The notes beneath the pieces are model-generated. The model saw only the letters and a list, made by a program, of their open reading frames with translations, was not told the origin of the DNA and did not search any database. Positions 1 through 12,295 of a DNA stretch of 64,000 bases are shown here, piece after piece. The stretch spans positions 26,167,697 to 26,231,696 of the forward strand of contig NC_133230.1 in NCBI RefSeq assembly GCF_040436345.1, read 5' to 3'. Made by a program: the position numbers and the translations under genes. Positions within the stretch are counted from its first letter, which is position 1. Each line of letters opens with the position of its first letter. The DNA comes from Pagrus major. Taxonomy: Eukaryota; Chordata; Actinopteri; Spariformes; Sparidae.

Positions 1-1170
1 TCCCAGTAATCAGATTTTAGTTTCTCTTTTTCATCGTCTTGAGACAAACCATGGAAACCCTGCATCACATCTCCTCGTTAATGGTCTCGAACAAAGTGTT
101 TTCCTCCCCTCGCCTCTAAAGGACTGTCACTGTGCTTCCCACAATAAAAACAACAACAACAACAGATGGATTTTGGAATCGCAGGGTTCTCTGTTTAGTC
201 TTTATTATAGGTGGTGTGCTGCTCCGTCTGTGAATCTGTGAATGGAATCGAGTGGCACCTCCTTTTTCCCATGATCCTGCTCTCCATGTCGCCTCCTGGC
301 TGAGGCCACACGAGGAGATGGGTTTTGGTGGCATGCCAGAGCTGAACTCTAACAGTCCTCCTAGCAACAGCCAGGCGGGCCAACCTGCCCTGCTCTAGTT
401 GTCATGGTAGCCAGGTGTCGTCGTCCCCCCACCCCACCCCAACACACACATACACACATATTATACACTCACACCCTCTGAGGGCTCCACCCAAGCTGCA
501 ACACTATCCCCATCTGTTGCACTACTACTATGCCTTACTTTCTCCCCATGCTGTCCTGTCATTCTCACATCTCGCCTCCTCCCTTTTTGTTTGTTCATTC
601 CCCGGAGCAGAAAATGGGGAATCCAAACAGTGGGGTCCATTTTTGTGCGTTTCTTTTGAAGAATGTATAGCTATATAGGCCCGGATCAACATCTATGGTT
701 TTTATTTCCCCCCCTCCCCAAAGCCACTTGAAGGAACCACCCAGGATGCTGATCTAAAGATTGTAGGTTATAGATGATGTCTGTTTAAGGGGTCTGTGCT
801 CCCCCTTTGGTGGCTTAGTTTGCTGGAGATGTTAGTGTGGACCAAGATAAGGATTGTGTGTCTTATATACGTGAAGAAAATGAGCTAGTGTTAGTCCTAG
901 TACCTTTTTTTTTTTTTTTTTTTGCTTTTCTTCTCGTTTTAGAAAAATCCTTGTACATTGTGTCAAATTTGAGGGCTTGGTCGCCCTCTGAATATAAATA
1001 TATTAATGCCTGTAATATAATCTTTGTATAAGAGAAAGAGGAAAAAAAAAAAAGCTTGAAGATTTCATCATTACTTGTCAACATATCAAACTGTTTTTAA
1101 CGACCGAAGTCCTGCTACCTTTATTAGAAATGTGAAAATTGAGACATTTCATTAAATCAATTTGAAATTC
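1..1170 (+). other. Possible last exon and 3' UTR of a plus-strand gene
   Basis: A reading frame is open from just after a TTTTAG acceptor-like site (bases 15-20) to a TAA at 117-119, giving about 32 residues that end in SSPRL. About 1 kb of low-coding, T-rich sequence follows. It becomes AU-rich around 990-1160 and carries an ATTAAA near 1150, as a 3' UTR would. In man the gene lying tail-to-tail with INSM1 is RALGAPA2. The orientation here, a plus-strand end facing insm1 on the minus strand, would fit, but the short peptide does not let me identify the gene. This is inference only; it could equally be intergenic. Confidence 0.27.
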
Positions 1171-2904
1171 TGTGTATCTTTGTCCGTTTTTTTTCCCCCT
1201 CATCACATAGTTGTGTGTGTGCTGACATGATGGTGCTGTTCCTGACCCTGGCCCTGCAGTGCTAGCAGCAGCAGCAGGGGTAACCTGACCCTCCTCCCAT
1301 CTGTCTCCCCTGCTGCTCTCCCCTACCAGCATAATGGAACCTCACCAGGAGGTGCAGGTGCAACGGTTGCAGCACCTACTGGGTGCCCTGCCTTAGCTGG
1401 GTCACATAGAGACGCAAGAAAAGCACTTGACCGTAATTGGATCCCTAAAACTGTGTGTGAGAAAGGGTGAGAAAAGAAGCCTAATGTTGGCTCATTTTCG
1501 CCTGGCTCTGCGCTGTCATCATTGACTCTGAGGTAGTTTACAACAGAACAGGCAGGGGCTGTTTGTCCCAGCCCCTGTGAGGCTGACATGCTCTGTCATT
1601 ACCAGCAGATTGTATTATTTCATGCGCTACACTGCTGGCTGTAGCCTAATCTCACACTTCACATATCTCTCTGTCTTGATGTAGTGTCAGTAAAACCCTT
1701 TACACTAATTTTAAAAAGTTAGTGGTATTCTTTTTGGTCTTGGACATTCACGAGCTGGAACAAAAAAAAAGAGACTTGGAAGTTACATTTCCAAATACAC
1801 CATCAGTGATCATTTTTTTAACTCCATGCTGACGGTCTCTAAGTCTGAGGTGACACAGTTGGAGGCCGCCTGCTAAATTACAGCTGACTTAATGCTTTAC
1901 ATGTTCTTGAGGTCACATATGAAGCCAGTGCGTCCTAAATCACCACAAAACCAGCAACAAATCGAGCTGCATGAGTCGGCCAAAGCAGACCGATATTTTA
2001 CTGTTGCAGAGGTGAGCTGTGATGCACCAGCACCAACTCTTTGTCCTCCTGTCGTGTCCTGACATGGTATTAAGGAGGGAATTTATGATTAGGCCCTAAG
2101 TGCTTCTCTATGGCAGCGAAACGGCGTCTATTGAGCCACTGCAGCGATGATTTACTGCGAATCAGACTGATGAACGGGGAAGGTATGGGCCAAGGTGCAT
2201 CTGAGGTTTCCTTTTCCTGTTGTGGAGGAAGTTCGCACCGTTTTAGAGGGTGAGAAGTGGGGTGCAGGCGTTTGAATGCTGACTTTGTTCAAACTTTTAT
2301 GGTGTAAAATTTGATTAACATCGGGAGAGCCGACTTATGAAACCATTTTTAAACCACCTCATTCAATAAAAGGAGAGTTAAAACCGCTTTCACCTTTGAA
2401 AATCTCGATGTGGTTTAGACAGAAACTGTCTCCGTTTTTTATGAAATAAGCTCCTAAATTTATACGATAGCCTACTTTAACGAATAAACTCATGAATTGA
2501 GTGAATGTAAAGATTTGTTAAAGTAAGCTAAAGAATCTTTTGGGGTTTTAATGTGCGCACAGGGTGGCATAAATGTTTCATTTTGAAGACAATAAAATCA
2601 GAGGGCTTTAGAAACATCTTATAAGTCCAAATCATATTTTTAAGTACATTTTCCCGACATGTATTCAGGCATATGTCCTCTTGGCATGTACTAATTATTT
2701 ACTATTAGCCAAAGACTTCCAAAAACCTCTTGGATAATCAAGACTAAGATCAACAAGCGTTTTCTTTCAGAACTTGTGTCCGCAATACAAAACTCCCTTT
2801 AGAAATGTGGTGATTTTCGTTGAGAAAGTTCATCAGCGCCTTTACTTTCTTTGTCACTCTGCTGCTTCTGAAAAAGTGAAACCACCTCCAGACACACGTG
2901 TCCT
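1171..2904. other. Intergenic stretch, no gene seen
   Basis: This is non-coding by eye. There is an AATAAA on the plus strand at 2365-2370 that could end a longer transcript from the left. A short open stretch at 1331-1396 after a pyrimidine-rich tract was considered as an exon and not accepted. Nothing else is recognised. Confidence 0.4.
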
Positions 2905-3303
2905 TTTGAAAATATTTTTATTTCGATAGACAACAACGATATACACATACAATCAAAGCGCTATAAAAGCCAACATTTAAGAAAAATAACTTGTCCTTAA
3001 AAAAGATTGCATCTAAGGTAAGAGCTTTACGTTTCTTTTTGTCTTTTTTTTTTTTACAAGAGCTGTGGAGACTGAAGATTAAAACCCGACCCACGACAAA
3101 TATCACAACTCATACAGTCAATTTGACAAAATCAAACAAAGTAAACAAAAAAACAAGAACAAAAAAAACATTTTGGCTGTACGACATGTAAACTGCCAGA
3201 ACGATTCACAGGAAAAAATCACAACAAACACAACAATAAGTTACATAAAATAATTAGAATAAATAAATAAATAAACATGATGAAAAATATTGCAACAATC
3301 TTC

Positions 3304-3340
<37 letters not shown>

Positions 3341-3997
3341 TATGTGCCAGCATCTTAAATCAAATCAGTCTATGTTGACTTCTTTTAAGGCAGTTATACA
3401 GCGGGATTTGGATGTGTATGTAGTCTATGTCGGACTAGGCTTATTCTTATACTAAAGGCATTTGTGGTCCTACTACGCAGGGAATGCTTCACTCACTCTT
3501 TTTTCTCCCCCGCCAATACAAAGTTGATAAGTTCTGTCATTCACAAACTAGCGTAAAGCTACAGTGATAGAGCAATCACGGTCGGTGAATTGAAAAAGGC
3601 TCTGATGAGAGAAGGATTTCTGAGAATCTTTAAGACATTTCTTAGGTCTAGAAGCTATCATTGAACACATGTGCTGTCCTAGAAAAATACCCTTTAACAG
3701 TCAAACTAACGCTTTGTATTTTTTTTTTGTTTACTTGATAAACTAATTTGAGACGAGAAAATCTCAAAATAGGCCTATATGTAATTCAAATATAGAGAGA
3801 AGCATTCAACAATCACTGATTGGCATGGAAAAGACACCTCATTAAACACCACTTAAACATCAAACCGCCCTGCCTTTCATTGGCCTAAAGTTATGGCAGT
3901 GAGCATGACAACTTTTTTTTTTTTTTTTTGTACCCCAAAGCCACTTTTTTTTGTTTCTCTTCTTTTTTTTTTAAAGGCACGAGTTTTGCGTTGTCTT
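2905..3997 (-). other. insm1: insm1 3' UTR with poly(A) signal
   Basis: The AT-rich sequence downstream of the insm1 stop has no competing frame. The first good AATAAA on the minus strand lies at 2922-2917, giving a 3' UTR of about 1.1 kb, a reasonable size for this gene family. It contains several oligo-T/A runs and an AAT microsatellite (3304-3338). The end point is inferred from the signal, not from a transcript. Confidence 0.6.
3304..3338. repeat. (AAT)n microsatellite
   Basis: About eleven uninterrupted copies of the AAT/ATA triplet lie inside the presumed insm1 3' UTR. Confidence 0.9.
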
Positions 3998-5485
3998 TCA
4001 GCAGGCGGGGCGCACGGGCATTTGGAGCAGGATCACCTGCCTGTTCTCCGAGGGGTGGCACTTGTTTATGTGCCTGGTGAGCCCCGGCGAGCTGTAGAGA
4101 GTGGCGGGGCAGTATTTGCACGGGTAAATCTGGGAGGAGTGCATGAGGCGCAGGTGTCTCTCCTGGCCGGCCCTGCTGGTGAAACTCTCCCCGCACACCG
4201 GGCACAGCAGGCAGTCCACCGGGCTCAGATTGAGAGGGCTTTGGTTTGAGGCTTCCTCTGAGGATGATGATGATGATGATGATGTTGATGATGATGATGA
4301 TGGAGGTGGTGGTGGTGGTGGTGGTGCTGAGGAGGATGAGACCGGAACCTGCTCTGCGGCGCGGTCGCTGGTTTGAAACCCGTGCTCCTCCAGCACTTTC
4401 TTTTGCAAGGCCTGGTGTCCCATGATGTGTTTTCTTAGGTATGCCTGTCGCTTGAACCTCTTCCCGCAGAACTGGCAGTCGTATGAGCCATCTTCAGAGC
4501 CTGACTCGGACAGACCTGGACTCGGGGTGTCTCTGTCACTCATGTCTTTGGCTTCGTCGGAGACTGACTTGACACCCAGAGGTGGCATTTTGGCCATTTC
4601 GGGTTTGATGCCCGGTGCCGGTGACATCGCAGGTACGCCGGTGGTCCGCGGTTTGTGCCAGCGGCGGTGAGAGGCGAGGTTGGCGGGGCAGCTGAACATC
4701 TTATCGCACTCGGGACACCGGTACTCGACCCTGACGATGCGGGAGCACTTGTGCTGAGCGAGGGAGAAGGGATCCGCGTACGCCTCCTTGCACAGCTGAC
4801 ACACAAACTCCCCCAAAGGCTTGTTTCCTCCAGAGGACTGCGACCTCGGCTTCATCTCCACCGGCCCCTCTTTGATTTTGAGACCAAGCACGGGAGAAGT
4901 CGTCACCTCGTCTTCAAAGTTGAGTTTTCTAATGGCTTTGGGTTTCTTGGAGGCGGGTTTGGGTTTGCGCTCTGCGCCGTCAGCTGCGGGTCTTTTGGTA
5001 CCGACCCGGTTGCTCGGTGCCGGGAGGCTGCTGCTGGTGGTGCCGCTGCGGCTGCTGTTGCTGGTGCCGATTTTCAGGTCGACGGGTGCGTACATGAGAT
5101 GGTCCAGGCCGGAGAGGGAGGCAGGTGTCGGGAATGACTCGGCAGAAATAGGCGAGCCTAAATTGAAACTTCTCTCAAAATATTCCCTGTCGTGTTCCTT
5201 GCTGATGGGCCGGGTGGGGCTGTAGAGGGCTTGGCACACTGCCTCTGGGTTGCCGAACTGTGCCGGCTTCTCCAGTCTTGGCACCGGCGCCTCAGCTGCT
5301 CTGAAATCCGGCGATGCTGCGGCGCGGTCCGGACTGGACGCCACGGACATCGGCGGGGAGGGGTCCGCCTGATACGGCAAGGCAGCTGGGGTGGGCGGCT
5401 CGTGGAGGTCATCATCGTCTGACCGAGTCCTGTAGGAAACATGTGCAGATTTCTTGTTTCTTTTTACCAGGAATCCTTTGGGCAT
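3998..5485 (-). CDS. insm1: Insulinoma-associated protein 1, zinc-finger repressor
   Basis: This intronless frame encodes 495 residues, close to the roughly 510 of human INSM1. The start is fixed by the N-terminal SNAG repressor motif MPKGFLVKR, which in this family must be at residue 1. SNAG motifs recruit LSD1/CoREST and HDACs. Residues 23-125 are proline- and acid-rich, and residues 164-190 are a basic KKPK-containing stretch likely to act in nuclear import. Five C2H2-type fingers follow: C229/C232/H245 with C247 as a possible last ligand, C257/C260/H273/H277, C337/C340/H353/H357, C428/C431/H444/H449 and C456/C459/H472/H477. Residues 383-411 are a Ser/Pro low-complexity run encoded by simple triplet repeats. 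The family drives neuroendocrine and neuronal progenitor differentiation (pancreas, pituitary, hindbrain, retina). Teleosts carry insm1a and insm1b; which one this is cannot be told here. Codon use is GC-rich compared with its AT-rich flanks. Confidence 0.97.
   Translation of the reverse strand: MPKGFLVKRNKKSAHVSYRTRSDDDDLHEPPTPAALPYQADPSPPMSVASSPDRAAASPDFRAAEAPVPRLEKPAQFGNPEAVCQALYSPTRPISKEHDREYFERSFNLGSPISAESFPTPASLSGLDHLMYAPVDLKIGTSNSSRSGTTSSSLPAPSNRVGTKRPAADGAERKPKPASKKPKAIRKLNFEDEVTTSPVLGLKIKEGPVEMKPRSQSSGGNKPLGEFVCQLCKEAYADPFSLAQHKCSRIVRVEYRCPECDKMFSCPANLASHRRWHKPRTTGVPAMSPAPGIKPEMAKMPPLGVKSVSDEAKDMSDRDTPSPGLSESGSEDGSYDCQFCGKRFKRQAYLRKHIMGHQALQKKVLEEHGFQTSDRAAEQVPVSSSSAPPPPPPPPSSSSSTSSSSSSSSEEASNQSPLNLSPVDCLLCPVCGESFTSRAGQERHLRLMHSSQIYPCKYCPATLYSSPGLTRHINKCHPSENRQVILLQMPVRPAC
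4261..4326. repeat. Coding (GAT)n/(GGT)n triplet repeats in insm1
   Basis: On the plus strand a GAT run (4264-4302, with two GTT interruptions) is followed by a GGT run (4305-4325). Read on the minus strand they encode the polyserine and polyproline tract between fingers 3 and 4. Such a tract is prone to slippage in multiples of three, so length polymorphism is expected. Confidence 0.85.
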
Positions 5486-5644
5486 CTTGGCGAGTAACAG
5501 CGGAAAGGCACTTCGGGGAGGTGGGTGAAGTCTCGAGTATCCAGGTTTGTTAAAAATATGGCAACACTAGAAGCTTATGGGACTTTATCTCCCCAGTATA
5601 TCGATCCTTCTGTTGCTGAAATGTTTTCGTCTCCAAGGCATAGC

Positions 5645-5715
5645 TCCACTCTTTTTATGCCGGAATGATGCTATTGTTCTCGCCCCCCCCCTTTGCAGCA
5701 TCCCCGACCAATCGG
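5645..5715 (-). promoter_or_regulatory. insm1: insm1 core promoter candidate
   Basis: Upstream of the ATG on the minus strand, a CATAAAAAG TATA-like box (5659-5651) sits about 170 bases from the start codon. A CCAAT pentamer (5708-5712, reversed relative to the gene) lies about 50 bases further upstream. A GC-rich C run (5682-5690) separates them. The spacing fits a TATA/CCAAT promoter with a short 5' UTR. This is a motif reading only. Confidence 0.5.
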
Positions 5716-7555
5716 ATGCAACCAAGATCCCAGTGGATTTGATTGTGGGAGGGCTCAGAGCCTGGGTTTGGTGGATTTCGTTGGAGGATGTGCAGATAGC
5801 TTAGCAGATGTACTGGCGGTTTATTACATTAATGTGTGCGCTCAGCCCCTCCCCGACAGAGGCACACGCCGGGACCCTCCTCTTTTTACGGTCTGATGGG
5901 CCCCTATACAACTGCACACGTGCCACGGCTTTGTGGCTCTCCTTTGGGGGCCCCGGAGCTGCCAAAAGGAAATGTCCATCACTGCCACAATCATCACAAT
6001 TTAGAATTAAGACGGGGGATGAGACAAGCTTTGTTAAATACAACCCAAAAGCTCTTCTCCTTTCCATTTCTGCCGTGACACAATTTTAAGAACAGACTCC
6101 TTCAATTCAGCCTTCAGGTTATTTTTGTTTACCTCAACACGGTTGTTTATTTTCTCTGTCCATGCTCCAGCCTCTTTTACGCACGACCTTTACGCAAATT
6201 GCTTAAGCCACCCAACAAACCAAATGAGGCGCTTTTTTTTTAACAGACCTTTATTTTATTATGTCTTAAATAAACACCACAGAGGGAGTGTTTCTTTATT
6301 TTAGGGCACGTGTCTGTCTCGGTAGTTTAACTCGACATATAAATCAGACATCTCGCTGCATACATAAGTAATAAGAAGGCCCTCTGGTCTTTGTGCACAA
6401 TAGCCACGTCTGCCCGTGCTTGGATATCCCTGTGTTTTTTTTCTTTTTTTTTTCGTTTGAAAGGCAAATTGACCTCTTAACTGTGAAACGGGACTCACGG
6501 CCAATCTGGCCCACAGCTAGACGCGTGCTGGGCGGAATCAGTGCTCCAGACAAAGAAGGCCGCAGCCGAGGCTTGTGGTGGAGAAAGAGAAAAAAAACGC
6601 TGCACAGATATCCAGAGAAGCTGCTGCTGTTGCTGGAGACAGTCTGGAAGTGTTGTTTGTACAGATATGTGCTGTTTTCAGGATGTTAATTGTAGATTTT
6701 CTGGCCTTTTTTTCTGCTGGAAGAAGCTTATAAGATTCAAGTTTTAAGTTTTTAAACAAGTAAAGATGTCGCATGATTCGTTATACATTCGTAGTTTATT
6801 AAAAGGAAAGCAAAACAAATAAATAAAAGCCTCCCATCTGCATAACAAAAACAACTTTTTTACGACTAATTCATGTGGCCTATATTCTTTACCAGCTCCC
6901 CTATGGTTTTCGCGCATACCTCGTATATTGTTTGTCCCTTTTTTTTCCGTTTTAATGGCTAAATGTAGGCTGCAGTGCGCCACTTGGCAGAGAGCGCATT
7001 CTTCTTCCTTTCAGTCGGCAGACCAGGGAGGAATTAATCTCCATCGTCGTACATTGTTCCTCTCATTTGCATAAAGCTGCAGTATGACCAAGTCAAATAA
7101 TTACACAATCGGAGCTGAGCCGCAGGCCTGCGCCTTTCCTTTCAATGGGCCCCTGTGTCACCGTGCCTTCTCACCTGCCTGGAAGCACACCGTTATTTTG
7201 CTCTGCTACGGTGAAATGACACATTTGATGAAACTTTGAAAAGATTCTTTTAAATCGTTGAAAAATAGACCGAAACTTTCCAACACTTTAATTTAGTGAC
7301 TCAGTTCGGAGATTTGATCATTAGTATTCACGGATAATCATATTTTTCTGTAAACTTTGAACGCGTGAACGTCACCTAATCTTGTTTGTGCTCTAAATGA
7401 CAGCTGTTATAAAAAAACAACTTGCTTCCGCGTCAGCCTCCTCGGCTCTGTTACTTGTTGTTCTGTCAGTCCGCATCTATTAGTCGTGGTTTGTTGGGAC
7501 TACACGCTTTGATGGCATTTTAACGAGTTCCTCTTTTCCCCCGTGATAATTTCTG

Positions 7556-7690
7556 TGGGGCGCGTGGGCCGGTGTGCCGCTCCGTGGCTGTACCGACGCA
7601 TGCGCGTGTTTGATCAGTGGCGCGTGCTGCCCTGGCGGACGGGAAGCATAGGCGCCTAATTAGCATACAGCTGCAGCCAGCTCAGCTACA
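7556..7690. promoter_or_regulatory. CpG-dense patch with NRF1-like and E-box motifs
   Basis: About 14 CpGs fall within 100 bases, in a setting that is otherwise AT-rich and CpG-poor. The patch holds CGCATGCGCG (7597-7606, NRF1-like) and is followed by TAATTAG and a CAGCTG E-box (7668-7673). It lies about 2 kb upstream of the insm1 start. It could be a proximal enhancer or an alternative or independent start site. Confidence 0.4.
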
Positions 7691-7894
7691 CCCTCCTCAG
7701 CCTTATCACATGCTATAGGACTTTAAATGTTGCTCTCGTTGTAACTCTTGTCTATAGGCGATGCTGTCAGTGTAATTACTTAGATTATAAGATGGAAGTT
7801 GAAAATATATGAACGAGTAATGTTTTCAAATGTTTTTTGAATCATGCTTCTTGACAGTAGGTCTTCCTTTCTCCAATTTTCCGCAAATACTCAC

Positions 7895-8270
7895 TTTAAA
7901 GGTGCATTGTGGAGTTTTGGGGAAGGAATTGTAATCAGAAAAGATTGTTTAAGCGTAAACAAACTACAGAAACAAACTCTCTTTTGGTTTTCATGATCAA
8001 CTGAATAAACAAACTGACCTACCGGGACAACACAATTTCATACTGTTTTACTTTGTTTATATTTGGCAGACCCTGCCACCTTTCTAGCTTCAAACAGTGT
8101 TCTGGGGACCTAATTTTTAATTTTCTTCTGAGAACAGCTTGTTTATTCAGTTATGGAAAAAAATTCCCTATTTCTGAGTTTGCATTATTATCTAATTAGT
8201 ATTGTAAGTATTAAAATTCGAGTCAAAGAGTTTGAATTTCTTCTCCAAAACTACATAGCGCCCCTTTAAA
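7895..8270. mobile_element. Palindromic MITE, family 1 copy A
   Basis: Both ends carry TTTAAAGG followed by a matching inverted repeat of about 35 bases that includes TAGTTTTGG and GAAGAAATT-like segments. The 376-base interior is AT-rich and non-coding. Copies B (9148-9412) and C (43047-43222) share the ends and inner segments such as CCATAACTGAATAAACAAG. It is a non-autonomous DNA transposon; the superfamily was not determined. Confidence 0.75.
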
Positions 8271-8459
8271 ATAAACTCTGAGCTGTAGGCTTGACTGTTC
8301 ATGACTCAACTGTATAACTAGAAGTTTGAGTTGAGGATGAACACATTTAGGCCTTAGAGCCTAGTTCTTACTTCATTGCACCACCTACAGGATGAAGAAT
8401 TAATGCTGAGAACAGACAGACAGTTTACCTCCAGTATCCAAAGCACCGCACTCAAATCT

Positions 8460-8880
8460 ATTTGCAGGCATCTCACCATGATGCTTCTGTCAATCATTTA
8501 CCGAGATGCCAAGGGAGCCGTGGAGCAGCGTGGTTGTTTTAACAGAGATTAGATTACCCTTATTCTCACCGCACATGTACAGAAAACCTGCACTTCCCAC
8601 ATGAATGATTGGCTCTGTGTGCTTTCCCAAATCCAAGCCAATTTGAAAGTGCAATAGGACATGACTGTAATTGGTGCTCACAACATGGCCACCTTCAATG
8701 CATTGTCAATCAATTATTGTAATGGATTAGCTGAGGTCCTATTCTGGCTGCTTGTAATCTGATAGAGGGCTCTTTCAGCACCATGGAGAGAGCCAGCGAG
8801 GGACCCAGATTTAATCAGGCTGGCTGTGGACACAGCACAGCCTCGGCTTTAGCCTTTGTCCCCGAAACTGAGAGCAGGCA
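8460..8880. promoter_or_regulatory. CNE-like block upstream of insm1
   Basis: This is non-repetitive, balanced-composition sequence without an open frame. It holds clustered homeodomain-like cores (ATTGTCAATCAATTATTG and GGATTAG, both within 8702-8730). It has the look of teleost conserved non-coding elements near developmental genes. It is a judgement by eye, with no alignment. Confidence 0.3.
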
Positions 8881-9147
8881 GGCACCGACAAGAGGACAAT
8901 GACGTGGTAGAACAAAAGTGCCAGAGTTTAATGAAGTGATTGGTTTTTAACTATAGTTCTATATATAAACATATATTACTATACTACTATTTATATAGAG
9001 GGAAGGCAACTCAGTCCTTCCTTATTCTTCTATTGTTTTAGTAGCTTTGTTGTAGTTTTGGTCATTAATCTACCTGTTTGTTAGTTTGTATACTCTTATA
9101 TCTGAATTAATATGCATACTCATATTACTTAGTTTTGTCCACTGTGG

Positions 9148-9412
9148 TTAAAGGGGCACTATGTAGTTCTGGAGAAGAAATGCACACTCAGAAATATACA
9201 TTTTTTCCATAACTGAATAAACAAGTTGTTCTCAGAGGAAAATAAGGTCCCCAGAACACTGTTGTTTGTTTGTTTGTTTATTCAGTTTATTAAGTCATGA
9301 AAACGAAGAGTTTGTTTATTTTGTTTGTTGAGGCATACAACAAATCAGTCAATGAAGATCTTTGTCTTCTGATAAAAATGTCTTCCCCAAAACTATACAG
9401 TGCACCTTTAAC
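9148..9412. mobile_element. Palindromic MITE, family 1 copy B
   Basis: It begins GTTAAAGGGGCAC and ends GTGCACCTTTAAC, so the ends are inverted repeats. The inner segment (CCATAACTGAATAAACAAG, then GGTCCCCAGAACACTG) matches copy A in the opposite orientation and with internal loss. It also contains a short (TTTG)n run. Confidence 0.75.
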
Positions 9413-10792
9413 TATAATATATCTGTTGTCCTTTTCCCCTCTGTTGCTAGATGTTGACCTGCTGTTTTTAGGACAAGGGTTGTTACTAATTAGGGTGTTA
9501 ATTGGCTTTGACAAATTTACACAACCAGCAGGATGTTCTGATACATTTGTTTTAATGTACATACATGTAATATAATGTTTAAATACATTTTCCTGTCATT
9601 TCCAAAGAAAGGAAAAGTTTCAGTACAGTTACAGGACTCTACCCTGACGAGAGTTTATGGAATCAGGAAGTTTTCTGCCTTTTAAAAAAATAATAATTTT
9701 ACCTGTTGATTTCCAGTGACCGGTTTCTCATTGAAGACCTGGAAAACCATCTGTAATCTCAGGGGAGCCAGCATGTCACTTTGAAACAGCAAGTCAACCT
9801 GCACCAGTAAGAGGTTTCTGGGGGGAAAGTCAGACTGTAGTATCCAGAAGATCAATGAGGAAATTGCCTGTTTGGCCATGAGAGCAGCACGGAGGTCACT
9901 GTCTAGACTTTAAAGTGTACTTTAGAAGGATGCCCACGAGACCAGGTTGCTGTGAAAAGCACTGCAAAGTGGTACGGCTCTGAGCTTAATACTAATGGAC
10001 CTCAGTGTTGACGTGGAATGCCCCTGATGTCATCTGTACTTTTGACAGTGATGCTGATGACTCTGTGAGGACAAGGACAGATTTTTGTGGGCTTTCAGGT
10101 TATTTCTGAAAATGGCTCTCTGAATATCATATATATTTTATCCTGCAGTGCATCTTTTGAGTGGGATTATTTTAAATCCACTTTAAAATAAGTATGAGGG
10201 AACATCCTTAGATGCTTTCTTTGGTTATATTTAATGTGTGTCTACAGATGTATGAACAAAGGCTTCAAAGGGACAACACCAGCTTTTCTTTTCCTCTTTT
10301 TCTGAGCCTCTTATTAAAAAAAGAGGTCTTCCTGCATATCACTCGCTGCAGTCCCAGGGGCATGTTTAGCTCTAATTTACTCATCAAAAACATCAGAGTG
10401 TCTCTCAATAATCTCCGCAGTCCATTGGTTGTTTGGGGTGGAGTCCCCTGTCAGAAAGCATGCCCTGGAATGTTAAACACTAATTCACCTCTGAGCTCCG
10501 GAGGTGGATAAAGTGATTGTTCTATCTGGGAGCTGATTAAAACAGCTCTGGCCCGATTCCCCCCTCTGCGTTCACCTCTGACGTGCGCCACATTCATTTC
10601 TGTATTCATGAGCGGATGGGAAAGTGCAGGCAGAGCGCCTGCCGTATTACAGATAATAAGGCCAGCGGGCTCCACATTCGCTGCCACAGGTTTCCCTCTG
10701 CCCCAGCTCATTCAATTACTTCACAAGAGTCCTCTGAGGCACAGCTGCACTATGGGGGTGAAGAGGAGTAAATTGAGGTACATTCATGTAGA

Positions 10793-10817
10793 CACACACA
10801 CACACACACACACACAC
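10793..10817. repeat. (CA)n microsatellite
   Basis: About twelve CA units lie in the insm1 upstream desert. Confidence 0.9.
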
Positions 10818-11899
10818 GTACACATCTCGCAGATACAAAGAAGTGGAGGAGGCACACACGCTCTAGCAGGAGAAGCCAGCTTACTGACAGGCATTAAGCT
10901 TAGCCGGCAATGCATGCCTCATGCAAGTAGACAACAAAAATGGTCCACCCTCTGTTGCTCCCTGGCTCACTGCAGATTGTAATGATATTGATAATGACTC
11001 CATGTAAGAAAAATGAAATCAAGGCCATTGCTCATAGACTCCATATATGAGGTCACCATTATCTTGATGAAAGTGTAGACAGCAGCTGTATCATCTAGGA
11101 GCATGATAGATGGCCTCTGGCAGACCTAATGGGCCATATCCTTTATCTATTGACACACGGAGCTACACATTGGTTGCTCTCTCATAGCCCTGAACTGTTA
11201 GTCAGCTTATCTCACTTATTAATACATTAGACTCGTCTAGAAATCTCTGTTAACTACATAAATGTCCCATTACTTGAATTAATGTTCACAGTGTTGTATT
11301 TTAAACAATAGCTCTAAATGTGGAAGGTCTATAGAAGTTATCTCTCAAGAGAAGACTGGTTGCTGTCCACGGTACTGAACTTCTGAGCGCGAGATTACAG
11401 TGGCAGCTGCCTCTTAGTGCCCAAGGCTCTATAAAACACACACAGGGCCACTGGGAAATAAAAGTTAATGCCTATCTATCAGTGGCTTTAAGTGCCTGAG
11501 TGATGAGAGCCAACAAAATGAACATGAACAGTTTTATTCTTGCTTTCATATGAGTGCCAAAGATTGCTCTTCTATCTTCAATCTTGATATTTTTTATTTT
11601 TTTTAAAATGTTACTAATGTTTGATTTTAGTTTGAAAATGAAAAGGATAGTTCTACATTTGGTAGCACCTTATATTTAAGTTCTCCTAATAAGTGCTAGT
11701 TAATAGGTATTAAGGGTTATTAATAATCTTGATAAGGCATTCTGGTAGTATCTGGTAGGTGCAAAAAGCACAAGTAAAAGCACATAAACATGTTTATGAT
11801 GCTACTATTGACACTTACATAGTCTTATTAATACATAATATTATTAATACGCATCTTATAAGGCCCTTATTACTTATTGACTAATGTTATTAGAAGGAT

Positions 11900-12265
11900 T
11901 TTAAAGGTGCAATATGTAAAAAAAGAGTCCTGTCGAATTCATGCTCAAGACAAATAAAGGGCAGCATATCACCAGAATAACAGCTAACTTCTGCTAATTG
12001 TAGCTAATGTTAGCTTGCTATCTCAGTTAGCTGTGCAGCTAGCAGTCCAGACTGGGAGCTTCGAAGCACCGTGAAAGTGTTTGTCTTCACACCGCTAGCA
12101 CAGGAGCTTTAGACTGGTATGGGACTGGCTAGCATGCTTATGTCAGTAGGTATCTGTGCAGCACAATACACTTGTAGGTCAAAATGTTATTTCTAAACAT
12201 TCTGTGTATAATTTAGTTAATTTTTGAATGTTTTCAACTACAATCCTTACACATTGCACTTTTAA
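11900..12265. mobile_element. MITE, family 2 copy 1
   Basis: The left end TTAAAGGTGCAATATGTAA is mirrored at the right end by CTTACACATTGCACTTTTAA. The interior is non-coding and contains repeated AGCTAATGTTAGCTTGC motifs. A second copy at 44819-45033 shares both ends and the inner GCATATCACCAGA segment. It is a non-autonomous DNA transposon. Confidence 0.75.
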
Positions 12266-12295
12266 TATAAAATGTTGCCAATCGTCACCACTCTC

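Noticed and set aside
1331-1396. Short exon-like stretch after a pyrimidine-rich tract, ending at TAG 1394-1396
   Set aside because: It has only about 22 codons and no partner exon in view. The AU-rich 3'-end-like sequence before 1170 argues that any plus-strand transcript ends earlier.
4655-5137. 160-residue plus-strand frame over insm1
   Set aside because: It is a shadow of the GC-rich insm1 coding exon, with low-complexity alanine/valine content and no recognisable fold.
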